DNA from: an uncultured Muribaculaceae bacterium
Lineage (GTDB): Bacteria > Bacteroidota > Bacteroidia > Bacteroidales > Muribaculaceae
Direction of reading: 5' to 3'
Assembly: GCA_947629175.1 (NCBI GenBank)
Contig: CANRCT010000004.1
Coordinates: 51,582-115,581 of the forward strand
DNA length: 64,000 nt
The translations under genes and the position numbers were made by a program. The notes beneath the pieces were generated by a model, which searched no databases, had not been told where the DNA came from, and saw only the letters and a program-made list of their open reading frames with translations. Positions 53,441 through 62,543 of this stretch are shown one piece after another. Within the stretch, counting starts at the first letter, position 1. Every line of letters starts with the position of its first letter.

Positions 53441-53651
53441 ATTCCTCGTCGTCGATGAGCTGACGTTCCATCGCGTCGATCTCGGTCTGCTCGATGAAGA
53501 ACTCGGCTGAATCGTCGCTCGGGTCGGTGCCGTGGCTGCGGCACCAGTCGAGATAGTCCTGCGCGTTCTCGCCGTTCATCACAAACTGGAGGTGGCCGAT
53601 GCGCCCCTCCTGAAGAAGCTCTACAAGCTCCTCATGTTTCATTACTGACAT
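53424..53651 (-). CDS. 75-residue acidic protein upstream of ArdC-like gene
   Basis: MKHEELVELLQEGRIGHLQFVMNGENAQDYLDWCRSHGTDP, then an acidic tail. No named family. Tight overlap with the ArdC-like gene shows co-translation. Confidence 0.65.
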   Translation of the reverse strand: MSVMKHEELVELLQEGRIGHLQFVMNGENAQDYLDWCRSHGTDPSDDSAEFFIEQTEIDAMERQLIDDEEYGLWL

Positions 53652-53697
53652 ATTCTGTTTTCTGATTTTTCGGATTAAAAATTTTGAAAAGACCGGA

Positions 53698-54933
53698 TTA
53701 CATTTTCATTGACTGCGACCTCTCCATGTTCATGGCCGGGCCGTTGAGCATGGTTCTGATGTCCTCGCCGAGATACTTTGCGGCAATTTGCTCGCGTGTG
53801 GCGGTCTTGGTCTTGAACAGGGCGAAGCCGTCGTCGAAAGAGATTTCCTTCTTGTCGGTGCGCCCGTGCTCTCCGAGGTCGGCCGACACTTTCCACTTGT
53901 TGTCGGAACGGTCTTTGGCGATACGAACAGCCGAAGCCTCGACACCCTCAGGCAGCCGGAACTGCTGATAGTGGCTCGGCAGGTGCAGACGCTCTCCGAA
54001 ATTCTTCTCGACGAGCTGCCCCGGAGTCTGCACACGGTCGAAATAGGCGTTAAGGTCCTGGCGCGAGGCGACGGTTGACATCTTCTGACCGTCCACCTCG
54101 GCATAAAACTTGTACCGCCCGAAGTCGGGGCGCTGCTCGTCCTTCTCCTTGTAGACGTTGAACTTATCGACTGAAAGAGGTCGCTGATCTGGTCCCGGCA
54201 CCACGTTGGCTACTTGGAAAGCCACGTCAGGCGCACGCTGCATGAGCTTGGTGGGATAGTAGCGTTCCATAAGCTGCGGCACGGTCATCTCCTTCTTCTG
54301 ATAGGCTGCGAGGTCAGCGGGATCCATTTTCTGCGGTTTGAGCTGCTCGCCGTTGATCTTTGCGGTGAAGTACCAGTCCTCGGGATTGGTCTTGCTCTGA
54401 TAGGCGTGCCCGTGAGTCACTTTGTCACCGTTGACAGTCACCATCTGCGGCTCGCGGGGCTTGCGCTCCGCCTTTGCCTCCTGACTTTCACCGGTCTTGA
54501 CCTCGGTTTTCCTTTCTTCGGCAGGTTTGTCAGCCTTTACTGACTTGACAGGCTCTTCCTGCGTGGCCTGTTCTTTCTTCTTTCTTGGCATGTCTGCTTC
54601 GTTAGTGTTTGATTGTGATTGTGATTTCTCTTTCTCAATTTTCTGCGGCTTTTCGAGCTGCTCGCATATCGCAACCCTCATTCCGGCCCGGACAAGTTTC
54701 GGCAGATAGGTGTCGAGGGCATGGTGCGGAAACTCCACACTTCGGACCTCCTTCCCGTCTAACTTTTTATCCCTGGTCTCGATGTCAAGAATGGTCGAGG
54801 CCTTGACCGCATCCTGCTTGAACGACTGATATGTGTCGCCAATCCGGAACAGCAGCAGTGCGTCGGGATGCCTCTCCTTCATTTTTGCGAACTGCTCGAG
54901 AATGCCGTCGGTGTTTTCAGACTTTCGCTTCAT
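53698..54933 (-). CDS. MutS-domain-I protein with DUF3945/DUF4099-type C-terminus
   Basis: 411 residues. Residues 15-100 match the MutS mismatch-binding domain I: DALLLFRIGDTYQSFKQDAVKASTIL, then FPHHALDTYLPKLVRAGMRVAICEQLEKP. The phenylalanine-x-glutamate mismatch motif of MutS (FYE) is TYQ here, so mismatch contact is doubtful. A charged, disordered linker (100-165) is followed by repeated structures (VNGDKVTHGHAY; DGQKMSTVASRQDLNAYFDRV) of the DUF3945/DUF4099 type seen only on Bacteroidetes ICEs. Confidence 0.8.
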   Translation of the reverse strand: MKRKSENTDGILEQFAKMKERHPDALLLFRIGDTYQSFKQDAVKASTILDIETRDKKLDGKEVRSVEFPHHALDTYLPKLVRAGMRVAICEQLEKPQKIEKEKSQSQSNTNEADMPRKKKEQATQEEPVKSVKADKPAEERKTEVKTGESQEAKAERKPREPQMVTVNGDKVTHGHAYQSKTNPEDWYFTAKINGEQLKPQKMDPADLAAYQKKEMTVPQLMERYYPTKLMQRAPDVAFQVANVVPGPDQRPLSVDKFNVYKEKDEQRPDFGRYKFYAEVDGQKMSTVASRQDLNAYFDRVQTPGQLVEKNFGERLHLPSHYQQFRLPEGVEASAVRIAKDRSDNKWKVSADLGEHGRTDKKEISFDDGFALFKTKTATREQIAAKYLGEDIRTMLNGPAMNMERSQSMKM

Positions 54934-54935
54934 GG

Positions 54936-55721
54936 CTACATCTTCATTCCGGAATTTCGGTCACGCTTCCGGTCGGGATCGAGATTGATGGCGCGTTCGG
55001 ATTCATGACGTTCGACCACTTTCTGGTATTCCCATCGGTTCTTGTCGGTCATGACTATTCCCACGTACTCGGGATGCAGGTCGTCGTAGCGGAGTTTCTG
55101 CTGTCGTTCCCATCCCTTCATGTCACCCTTGACAACCCGGAAGCCCTGCGGCTCTTTCAGGTCGATGCCTACGGTGACTTTCTCGCCTCCGACATTGAGT
55201 TCGGCCGGCTTGCCGTCGCGCACCTGCTGCTTCTGCTGGGTGCCAAGCTCGATGTCGTTGACCTTCTCCATATCCTTGATGCGCTGTTCGACCTTGATGT
55301 CGTTGACCTTGCGTTGGATTATGGACTTCGTTTCCGGATCAAGCTGGAGATAATGTTGGGTCTTCTCTCCGTTGATGTCGATGGCTTTCTGAAGCACATC
55401 ACCCTTGCGGAGACGTTCGGTCTCGTTTGTGGTGAGTCTCAGCTCGCGCACCTTCTCCTCATCGAGGGCCTTTCTCACGGGATAGGCTATCAGGACTGCC
55501 TGACCCGCCTGGTCAAGCGCCATCTGCAATTTCAGCGGCAACGTTATCACGTTCCCGTTTCGGGCAGTTATGGAGACCTGCATCAGAGGGGTCACTTCGC
55601 CGTCAACGAGCTTCTGGCGGAACTCCTGCGGCAATCTGTCCGCTTTCTCACGGTCGATGCCGAGGAGAGCCAGTTTCTCGTAAGGAAGCTGAGTCTGTTG
55701 ATTTCTGTTGTCTATTTCCAT
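54936..55721 (-). CDS. DUF4099/DUF3945-type ICE protein
   Basis: 261 residues (LPYEKLALLGIDREKADRLPQEFRQKLVDGEVTPLMQVSIT; QVRDGKPAELNVGGEKVTVGIDLKEPQGFRVVKGDMKGWERQQKLRYDDLHPEYVG). The composition and modules match DUF4099/DUF3945 proteins of Bacteroides conjugative elements. It lies 2 bp before the MutS-domain gene; the two probably work as a pair. Function unknown. Confidence 0.75.
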   Translation of the reverse strand: MEIDNRNQQTQLPYEKLALLGIDREKADRLPQEFRQKLVDGEVTPLMQVSITARNGNVITLPLKLQMALDQAGQAVLIAYPVRKALDEEKVRELRLTTNETERLRKGDVLQKAIDINGEKTQHYLQLDPETKSIIQRKVNDIKVEQRIKDMEKVNDIELGTQQKQQVRDGKPAELNVGGEKVTVGIDLKEPQGFRVVKGDMKGWERQQKLRYDDLHPEYVGIVMTDKNRWEYQKVVERHESERAINLDPDRKRDRNSGMKM

Positions 55722-55804
55722 TCGGTAGATTTTGGTGGATTAAATTTGCGATGTGAACCGCTTGAACACCACAAAATTATTTTCACTTCAACCCGCAAAA
55801 AGAA

Positions 55805-56497
55805 ATGCACGACACTATTCTCGCCATATTCCTGCTGCTGACCGTCACGGCCAACGCGCAGGCAAAGTTCAACACAATCAGGGCAAACGGCCATTTCGGA
55901 CGCGAAATAGCCGTATCGTTCATGCAAACCACTAATAATAAGGAGTCAAAAGAAGAAAAAGAGACTTTGAAAGCTGATTATACCTCCGAATCCGACTCAA
56001 TCACGGCTACAACACCGTCTGCGCCATCTGACCGAAAACGGAACGTGAACAAGTACGGTGCCAAGCCATCCACACATACTACCAGAAACACATTATATAA
56101 TAGGTGTGAATCCAATAAGTATGAATCAGACTCCACGGCAAATCTGCCGGAGCTGACCCTTCCCAATCTCCTCGCGGAGATAAGGCGCAACGGCATCCGC
56201 CATCCGAAGATAGTGCTGGCACAGGCAATACTGGAGACAGGCTGGTTCCGTTCCTCCGTCTGCCGCAACAAGCACAATCTCTTCGGTCTGACCAACCCCC
56301 GCACCAAAACCTACTACGAGTTCAACCACTGGACCGAGAGCGTCCGCGCCTACTACACCAAAGTACAATACCGCTGGACTCGAAAGCACAGGGATACCAA
56401 AGCCGATGCAGACTATCTCCGTTGGCTCCGCGACATCGGCTATGCCGAAGACCCCGGCTACATTCGCGCCATTATAAAGGTGCTGAAGCAACTGTAA
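55805..56497 (+). CDS. Secreted glucosaminidase-type peptidoglycan hydrolase
   Basis: 230 residues. Signal-like N-terminus (MHDTILAIFLLLTVTANAQA), a low-complexity linker (residues 40-115), then a glucosaminidase domain: IRHPKIVLAQAILETGWFRSSVCRNKHNLFGLTNPRTKTYYEFNHWTESVRAYYTKVQYRW. The ILETGWF glutamate is the expected catalytic residue. It probably opens the cell wall locally for the transfer apparatus. Divergent from DUF4099. Confidence 0.85.
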   Translation: MHDTILAIFLLLTVTANAQAKFNTIRANGHFGREIAVSFMQTTNNKESKEEKETLKADYTSESDSITATTPSAPSDRKRNVNKYGAKPSTHTTRNTLYNRCESNKYESDSTANLPELTLPNLLAEIRRNGIRHPKIVLAQAILETGWFRSSVCRNKHNLFGLTNPRTKTYYEFNHWTESVRAYYTKVQYRWTRKHRDTKADADYLRWLRDIGYAEDPGYIRAIIKVLKQL

Positions 56498-56589
56498 AAA
56501 ACATACCCAAAAGTGTAATTCTTAATATTTCAGACGTCCGGAAATGAAAAACTACCCTTTGGGGTGGTGACAAAGGTTTTTGTTGGATG

Positions 56590-56597
56590 TAATTTTG
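56590..56597 (+). promoter_or_regulatory. Putative -7 box before the 194-residue gene
   Basis: TAATTTTG fits TAnnTTTG and lies 26 bp before the gene start at 56623. No matching -33 at the right distance. A small hairpin (ACTACCC/GGGGTGGT) lies upstream near 56551-56568. Confidence 0.35.
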
Positions 56598-56622
56598 CAT
56601 CGGAAATCAAAACTTATATCCA

Positions 56623-57207
56623 ATGACAGAAAAAGAAACGTGTATGGAATCAGAGACTACAATGGTCTCCACCTATCATAGAATAGGCATATTTCAGAAT
56701 CAATTCACAAAAGTTCTCCACGACGGCATATCGAGAATCGGACTGCCGGAAGTTAGGATTGTCACAACTCCGAAAGAAATAGAGAACTATCAGTGTGATA
56801 TAGTCCTATTGGCCGACGATGACACTTCTATGTGGAAGGAGGTATATGAGATGTGCGAATATCTCAATATACCGGTAATGTTCATATTCAACTTCGGAAT
56901 CGGAAGCTGCGTGACGATAAAGGAGCCTCGAGGGGGCAAGCCTGACTTTATATACAACAGTCGTGGCGACGAGCCTTGGAAATGGATGCTCGACTACACG
57001 AGAGGGCACAACGCATTCTTCAACGTGACAAACCATGGTTGGCTCAATTCCGCCGAAGAGTGGATGGAGAATGTAAGTGTCAAAAATTCAGTCGGAATAT
57101 ATGCCCAGACTATGGCGGCGATACATATGCTGACAGCGATGGCACATGGAGTCGATGTAAACCGTTATCCGAGATTCTATCTGCTTTCGATGGTCAACCA
57201 GCATTGA
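56623..57207 (+). CDS. Hypothetical cytoplasmic protein
   Basis: 194 residues. The middle has a Rossmann-like alternation (HRIGIFQNQFTKVLHDGISRIGLPEVRIVTTPKEIENYQCDIVLLADDDTSMWKEV). It ends YPRFYLLSMVNQH. No family recognised. It stands before a remnant of traX, so its original neighbours were rearranged. Confidence 0.6.
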   Translation: MTEKETCMESETTMVSTYHRIGIFQNQFTKVLHDGISRIGLPEVRIVTTPKEIENYQCDIVLLADDDTSMWKEVYEMCEYLNIPVMFIFNFGIGSCVTIKEPRGGKPDFIYNSRGDEPWKWMLDYTRGHNAFFNVTNHGWLNSAEEWMENVSVKNSVGIYAQTMAAIHMLTAMAHGVDVNRYPRFYLLSMVNQH

Positions 57208-57261
57208 CTTATAGGCACAAAAAGAGAGGTCAGATAAGGAAGTATATAAGCATTAAATGCA

Positions 57262-57357
57262 ATGGATAAAGGTGTAGAAGCTGTATTTGGCTGCTGCGCC
57301 TTTTATGCAGCCTCGGGTGCCGTCGTAGAGGAATATGATGGCTGACGAGAGGATTGT
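57262..57357 (-). pseudogene. traX: traX 3'-end remnant
   Basis: On the minus strand it reads ILSSAIIFLYDGTRGCIKGAAAKYSFYT, the C-terminal end of TraX, and then breaks. The same stretch is intact at about 59512-59609 in the traX gene. Differences are mostly silent, so this is a diverged relative rather than a fresh copy. Confidence 0.85.
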
Positions 57358-57380
57358 TCAATGCGATTTACAATAGCCAA

Positions 57381-58118
57381 TCAAATCAACTCCATTGACT
57401 TTGCCAGTCGGCAGGCTTCAATGGAGTTTTTCACTTGCAGTTTGGCGAGGATTTCCTGTCGATGGCGGCTGACAGTGTGGATACTGATATTTAGACGTTC
57501 TGCAATCTCTGCGCTTTTCATCCCTGAATCTATAAGTGCGAGCACCTGACGCTCCCTTTTCCCGAGAACGGAAGCGTTGGTGCCTACGGATAACTCTTCA
57601 GTGATACCGGTAATGGTATCGACAACCTGACACTTCCCGTTGAAATCAAATGACAGCGGCCCATAAAGACAGATGGCATACATCACATTCTCCAGTTCTG
57701 TGTCATACAGATAATACATTCTGTGGAGGACATCCTTCATGCTCCCGTCAGGGAGTGTGAATCTGAGTTTTGCGAAAAGGCAATGATTGGCCCGTTTTGT
57801 TTTTGGCAGATGCCTGAGGTAATGGAAGAAGCGTAGTTCCGCAATAAATTTAGCCTCCCGCTCCTCTGCCGACATCATGTCAAGGATGCGTTTTTCCCAA
57901 ATGGAGTTTTCACTGCTGTAACCCTCTATTCCGAGAACGGAGGCAAATCTTCCGTTGCATATATGGCTCACGCCATTCGACATGTCACTCACTACCGCCA
58001 CAACATTCTCCACCTGAGCGAAGGCTTCCGCAAAGGCCAGCGCGTCTTTCAGCCGATTGTCGCAGCTACCTGTCTGCCGGTTTCTCAGCAGCTTGTCGAG
58101 TTCTCTTTGTCTGTCCAT
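57381..58118 (-). CDS. LuxR-type transcriptional regulator
   Basis: 245 residues from MDRQRELDKLLR (the frame continues 14 codons upstream). N-terminal 160 residues look like a PAS-type sensor (ENVVAVVSDMSNGVSHICNGRFASVLGI). C-terminal LuxR HTH: LGKRERQVLALIDSGMKSAEIAERLNISIHTVSRHRQEILAKLQVKNSIEACRLAKS. Divergent from the acetyltransferase operon, which it may control. Confidence 0.85.
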   Translation of the reverse strand: MDRQRELDKLLRNRQTGSCDNRLKDALAFAEAFAQVENVVAVVSDMSNGVSHICNGRFASVLGIEGYSSENSIWEKRILDMMSAEEREAKFIAELRFFHYLRHLPKTKRANHCLFAKLRFTLPDGSMKDVLHRMYYLYDTELENVMYAICLYGPLSFDFNGKCQVVDTITGITEELSVGTNASVLGKRERQVLALIDSGMKSAEIAERLNISIHTVSRHRQEILAKLQVKNSIEACRLAKSMELI

Positions 58119-58142
58119 GATAAAAATGGTTATTTTTAGCCA

Positions 58143-58173
58143 TTGCCCATCCTGCGACAATGCGTTAACTTTG
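58143..58173 (+). promoter_or_regulatory. Promoter of acetyltransferase operon
   Basis: TTG at 58143-58145, 20 bp, then TAACTTTG at 58166-58173, 35 bp before the start at 58209. It lies between the divergent LuxR gene and the operon. Confidence 0.7.
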
Positions 58174-58208
58174 CAAAGTTAAATATTTGAAGTGGTTATT
58201 TCAAGACA

Positions 58209-58775
58209 ATGACAGAGAAAGAGAAGATGCTTCTGGGCATGATATATGATGCCAACAACGACTCCGCGCTGATAGCCGAGCGCATGGCATGTAAGGAACT
58301 ATGCCGTAACTATAATGATCTCCGTCCCAAAGATATGAAAGGACGGGAGTCGTTGCTACACAAAATATTCGGCAGTATAAAAGGAGGGATACTGATAGAG
58401 CAACCGTTTTATTGCGACTATGGCTATAACATCGTAGTGGGCAAAAACTTTTATGCAAACTTCAACCTGGTTATCCTTGATGAAGCTCCGGTGACTTTTG
58501 GCGACAATGTTTTCATTGCCCCCAATTGTGGATTCTACACCGCCGGCCATCCGGTCGATGCCGTCGAGCGTCGCAAGGGTCTGGAATACGCCAAGCCTAT
58601 AACAGTGGGCAATGACGTGTGGATTGGTGCGGGCGTCTCTGTGCTCCCCGGTGTGACAATTGGCGACAACTGCGTGATCGGAGCAGGAAGCGTTGTCTCA
58701 AAAGATATTCCGTCCAATTCGGTCGCTGTGGGCAATCCATGTAAAGTAATCAAATCAATAACTCCTATACAGTGA
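58209..58775 (+). CDS. Maltose/galactoside O-acetyltransferase-type hexapeptide enzyme
   Basis: 188 residues. N-terminal helix MTEKEKMLLGMIYDANNDSALIAERMACKELCRNYN and the left-handed beta-helix repeats (VVGKNFYANFNLVILDEAPVTFGDNVFIAPNCGFYTAGHP with the catalytic His in GHPVDAVERR; GNDVWIGAGVSVLPGVTIGDNCVIGAGSVVSKDIP). A Maa/LacA-type acetyl-CoA-dependent sugar acetyltransferase. Overlaps the next gene by 4 bp. Confidence 0.9.
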   Translation: MTEKEKMLLGMIYDANNDSALIAERMACKELCRNYNDLRPKDMKGRESLLHKIFGSIKGGILIEQPFYCDYGYNIVVGKNFYANFNLVILDEAPVTFGDNVFIAPNCGFYTAGHPVDAVERRKGLEYAKPITVGNDVWIGAGVSVLPGVTIGDNCVIGAGSVVSKDIPSNSVAVGNPCKVIKSITPIQ

Positions 58776-59422
58776 AAACAGCTTTCCTTGCTTTAATCAT
58801 GCTTGTGTCCGGACTGTCGGTTTCGGCCCAGACACTTGAGAAGATGAACTGGTTCAATGAACCCGCCGACTGGAACATCAGCGGCAATAGTCTCACCATG
58901 TCCGTAACACCCAAGAGTGACTATTGGCGCATCTCGCACTACGGTTTCACAGTTGATGACGCACCGTTCTATTACGCCGAATACGGCGGCGAGTTTGAGG
59001 CCAAAGTGAAAATCTCAGGCGATTACAAGGTGCGTTTCGACCAGGCCGGCATGATGATACGGCTCGACCATGAAAACTATATCAAGACCGGAATAGAGTA
59101 TGTTGACGGCAAGTATAACCTCAGCACCGTTGTGACACACCGCACATCCGACTGGCGCGTGATAGCCTTCGACCGTCCGGTGGATTTCATCTGGATAAAG
59201 GCTGTGCGCCGACTTGATGCCGTGGAGATATTCTATTCGTTCGACGATAAGGAATACCATATGATGCGCAACGCCTGGATTGAGGCCAACCACCCGATAA
59301 AAATCGGCATGTTCGCAGCCTGTCCCGACGGTGATGGTTTCAATGTCACTTTCACCGACTTTAAGGTCACCCATCAGCCTGACAAGGTACGCACCGACTG
59401 GCTGAAAAACAACGCAGAGTAA
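58772..59422 (+). CDS. Secreted DUF1349 (concanavalin-like) protein
   Basis: 216 residues, GTG start at the 4-bp overlap. Signal peptide (MKTAFLALIMLVSGLSVSAQ). The body LEKMNWFNEPADWNISGNSLTMSVTPKSDYWR to EIFYSFDDKEYHMMRNAWIEANHPIKIGMFAACPDGDGFNVTFTDFKV is a DUF1349 beta-sandwich. Possibly a sugar- or lipid-binding periplasmic partner of the acetyltransferase. Role unknown. Confidence 0.85.
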   Translation: MKTAFLALIMLVSGLSVSAQTLEKMNWFNEPADWNISGNSLTMSVTPKSDYWRISHYGFTVDDAPFYYAEYGGEFEAKVKISGDYKVRFDQAGMMIRLDHENYIKTGIEYVDGKYNLSTVVTHRTSDWRVIAFDRPVDFIWIKAVRRLDAVEIFYSFDDKEYHMMRNAWIEANHPIKIGMFAACPDGDGFNVTFTDFKVTHQPDKVRTDWLKNNAE

Positions 59423-59478
59423 ATCCAGATAACATATTGTCAAATAGCGACGAAGGCATTTCCATCACCGCTCTTTTG

Positions 59479-60210
59479 CTATGTCAATAAATAAATTATA
59501 TAGAGGTGTATTGGATAGAAGGCGTAGAAGCTATACTTGGCGGCTGCGCCTTTTATGCAGCCTCGGGTGCCGTCGTAGAGGAATATGATGGCTGACGAAA
59601 GGATTGCTCCGGTCAGTCCATAGGCTGCCATGATGGGGAAGGTGAAGATGACCTGACGGAGTGACTGGGCCGGAAAACTGACCCTGTTGCGGGGTTGCCA
59701 CGGCTCGATGGTCTGACGGCGTAGTATGTATAATATGGTAATCATAACCACTCCCTGCCATTCATAGTCAGTACCGGTCAGCCATGCCAATGATGCCACA
59801 AGCATTACTGCAACAAAGCATATCGGGCCGTGCTCGCACAGTCGGTCAAATACGGCGAGTGCCACGACACCAAAGGCGAGTGTGAACATGACGTTATGGG
59901 TGCCGTCCGCTCCATTAAGCAGATACCACGGCAGTTCGCTTATGACAGCGAAGCCAAGGATAGTCAGGAGATAACGTAGGCGGTTACGGGTATTCGCAAA
60001 TCCTTCGGCTATAAGGAAAGCGAATAGCGGGAACGCCATTCTACCGAAGCATCGCATCATATCGTATGCCGGAGTACCATGCTTCATGAGATAGTAGGCG
60101 CAATGGTCAGCCAGCATCGAGAGGACGGCTATGACTTTCAGTGCGCTGCCGCTCAATCTGAGCGACAGCGGTACTGAAAATGGTATGGGGTTGGTGGTTA
60201 TTGTTTTCAT
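59479..60210 (-). CDS. traX: TraX-family membrane protein
   Basis: 243 residues with about eight membrane segments (GSALKVIAVLSMLADHCAYYL; MAFPLFAFLIAEGFANTRN; LTILGFAVISELPWYLL; and others). TraX proteins are membrane acetyltransferase-like proteins of F-type plasmids (pilin acetylation) and are common on Bacteroides elements. It lies 12 bp after the coupling ATPase gene, leftward like the other transfer genes. Confidence 0.85.
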   Translation of the reverse strand: MKTITTNPIPFSVPLSLRLSGSALKVIAVLSMLADHCAYYLMKHGTPAYDMMRCFGRMAFPLFAFLIAEGFANTRNRLRYLLTILGFAVISELPWYLLNGADGTHNVMFTLAFGVVALAVFDRLCEHGPICFVAVMLVASLAWLTGTDYEWQGVVMITILYILRRQTIEPWQPRNRVSFPAQSLRQVIFTFPIMAAYGLTGAILSSAIIFLYDGTRGCIKGAAAKYSFYAFYPIHLYIIYLLT

Positions 60211-60222
60211 GTTCCAGATGAA

Positions 60223-62532
60223 TTATCCTTTTCCTGCGAGGACACGGATTATCTCCTCGACCTCTTGATTGACACGCTTGAAGTTACGGTTGAGCATGAT
60301 TTCCTTCTCGCGCTCGTCCTTGAACTCATATATTTTGGGCAGCTCCACATAATGCGCTTCCTCGTCATGAATTTGCTTCATGTCGAAGTTCGTCTTGCAG
60401 AAATACTTCGTGGTCTTGAACTCCTCCGATTGCTCGATGTCAAAGTGACTCATCATGCTCTTGTCGGTTGCGGTAAAGTCACGTGCCGCCTGACCCGCGA
60501 GCCAGCCTGTCGCCATGTCCGCAATCTTCGCCGCCGGAACAAGGAAGTCGAGCCGTTCGGATATTTGTGTAGATACCTTTGAATCGTTGATGGTTATCGA
60601 GGTCGAGGTCTGCTTCGCTTTTCCGAAAACATCGTTCTGAGCCCATTCGAGCGTCTCCTTGTTTCGGGCGGCTCCCATGAAGATATTGCCGCAAGTAGTG
60701 ATAATCTTCTGCATACCCACCTTGCCGTAATCGGCCTCCAACTGGGGTAGTTCCTGAAAACCGAGGGTGACGGCAACCTTGTTGCTTCGGGCTGTTCCGA
60801 TAAGTCGGTCTATCTTGTGGAAATAGAGCGTCGGCAGCTCATCGACGATGATACTGACCGGAATGTTCCCCTTGGAGTTGACACGGGTAATCAGGCGGTT
60901 GAGCACAAGGGCGTTCAGAGAACCGATTACCTGCTCCTTTTCCGGGTCGTTGGCGATGATGAGATAGCTCGGATTCTCCGGGTCGGAGATTTTGAGGTCG
61001 AAATCATCACCGGTGAACACCCAATAGGCTTCCGGAGACACGAGTCTGGCGGCATTGACACGGAGAGTACCCACCATACCTTCAAGCTGGTCGTTCGCCT
61101 TGTTCTCGAAGGCTGACTTGAAAGGTGCCATGAGAGAGGCTATCTTGTCATCCTGCATCAGAATATCGAAAATCTCCTTGTAGCCGTGGCCGAGGAATGA
61201 AAGGACGTGCGGCATATCGGAAAATTCACCGGTGATGGTGTCCGGCTCCACCTCGTTGCCGTGCTCGTCCTCATACCAGCAACGGTCGATTTTCACGGTC
61301 TCGCCGGTGCGCTTGGTATAGGAATAGCCGTTAAGGTCAACGAACATCCCGTCCTCGTCAATCGAATGGTTGCGGCTCTGGTCATCTATGAAGTCAAGCA
61401 CGACCTCGCCCTTGTCATCGATGGCGTTGTAGTCGAACCAGTTGCGAATAACAATCTCCAGTTTCTTTCCCTCGTAGCTTATGAAACGTCTGAGCTTCCT
61501 GCCGTCTTTGAAACCTGTCGGGTGCAGGTTTACAAAGAAGTATATGATTGCCGCGAGGAAGTTCTCGGCGGAATTGGTGAAGAACGCCTCCGAGCCGCCT
61601 TTCTTCTCACCGCCGCCCTTGTTCAGTGAGGCAAGGAGCGTCGCCGCAGTCTCCGAAGCAGCCGCAAGGTCAGGGATATACTTCCGCTGGATAGGATTGA
61701 TGCGGTTGGAATACTCTACATCAGTGAAGTTCACGATACGGAAACCGCAGTTATTCGGCAACTTACCGTTCCTTTTGTTCTTGCAATACTGATAGAAAAG
61801 CGTCTTTGCCAATGTCGGAAACTTGTAGTCATAGACCATCATCGCAAAACCTTTCGCAGAGTGCTGGCGGATGAACGGGTCTATGATGCCGAAAGACTTA
61901 CCGGAACCCGGTGTGCCGAGAACGATAGTCGCGCGAAAAGGATTCGTGATATTTATGAACCCGTCGTGCATACGGCGTTTGTAGTAGTATATCATCGGGA
62001 TATTCACCGAGTAGGGATTCTCAACTTTCTTTTCCGATTGCTGGAACGACTCGTTCTCGAGGTTGAAACGGTCCTCGCCGACCTTGTGGTTATAATACTT
62101 GGCTATTCCGTCAAGCCCCTGATGGACAAGCATCGTTCCGGCTATCGAGCAGAAGGCATATATTATGCGGTTTGCCGGGAAGCCCATCATCTCCATTCCG
62201 AGAGGAACGCCATGGAAAATGAAGCACAGCCCGACAAGTGTCAGGCCCACGAGGACGGGATAGATGACCATAGTCTTGACGTTGAACTTCAACGCCTTTT
62301 TCGCCTTTGTTCCGATGCAGACCACACAGATGCATACAAGCTCAATCATCTTGCAGCCTGTTACGGAGTTGAACACCTTGAAGCGTCCTAGCAGGTCAAG
62401 GATGAACTGCGTGATGCGGTTGTCCGCCGTAATCGGCAGATTCATCACAATCTCTATTATGAGGAACACATAGATGCAACTACGGAAGTAGTTGTACATC
62501 TGCTGCTGTTCCCTGGTTTCTTCAAAAGCCAT
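60223..62532 (-). CDS. Type IV coupling ATPase (VirD4/TraG type)
   Basis: 769 residues from MAFEETREQQQ. N-terminal membrane segments (about 15-30, 70-100, 105-125), then a Walker A TPGSGKS near 207-213 (IVLGTPGSGKSFGIIDP), a Walker B-like VSIIVDELPTLYF near residue 560 and a VAVTLGFQELPQLEADYG loop. It is the ATPase that brings the relaxosome DNA to the type IV secretion channel. No relaxase gene is in the window. Confidence 0.9.
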   Translation of the reverse strand: MAFEETREQQQMYNYFRSCIYVFLIIEIVMNLPITADNRITQFILDLLGRFKVFNSVTGCKMIELVCICVVCIGTKAKKALKFNVKTMVIYPVLVGLTLVGLCFIFHGVPLGMEMMGFPANRIIYAFCSIAGTMLVHQGLDGIAKYYNHKVGEDRFNLENESFQQSEKKVENPYSVNIPMIYYYKRRMHDGFINITNPFRATIVLGTPGSGKSFGIIDPFIRQHSAKGFAMMVYDYKFPTLAKTLFYQYCKNKRNGKLPNNCGFRIVNFTDVEYSNRINPIQRKYIPDLAAASETAATLLASLNKGGGEKKGGSEAFFTNSAENFLAAIIYFFVNLHPTGFKDGRKLRRFISYEGKKLEIVIRNWFDYNAIDDKGEVVLDFIDDQSRNHSIDEDGMFVDLNGYSYTKRTGETVKIDRCWYEDEHGNEVEPDTITGEFSDMPHVLSFLGHGYKEIFDILMQDDKIASLMAPFKSAFENKANDQLEGMVGTLRVNAARLVSPEAYWVFTGDDFDLKISDPENPSYLIIANDPEKEQVIGSLNALVLNRLITRVNSKGNIPVSIIVDELPTLYFHKIDRLIGTARSNKVAVTLGFQELPQLEADYGKVGMQKIITTCGNIFMGAARNKETLEWAQNDVFGKAKQTSTSITINDSKVSTQISERLDFLVPAAKIADMATGWLAGQAARDFTATDKSMMSHFDIEQSEEFKTTKYFCKTNFDMKQIHDEEAHYVELPKIYEFKDEREKEIMLNRNFKRVNQEVEEIIRVLAGKG

Positions 62533-62543
62533 AGCCTGTATAG

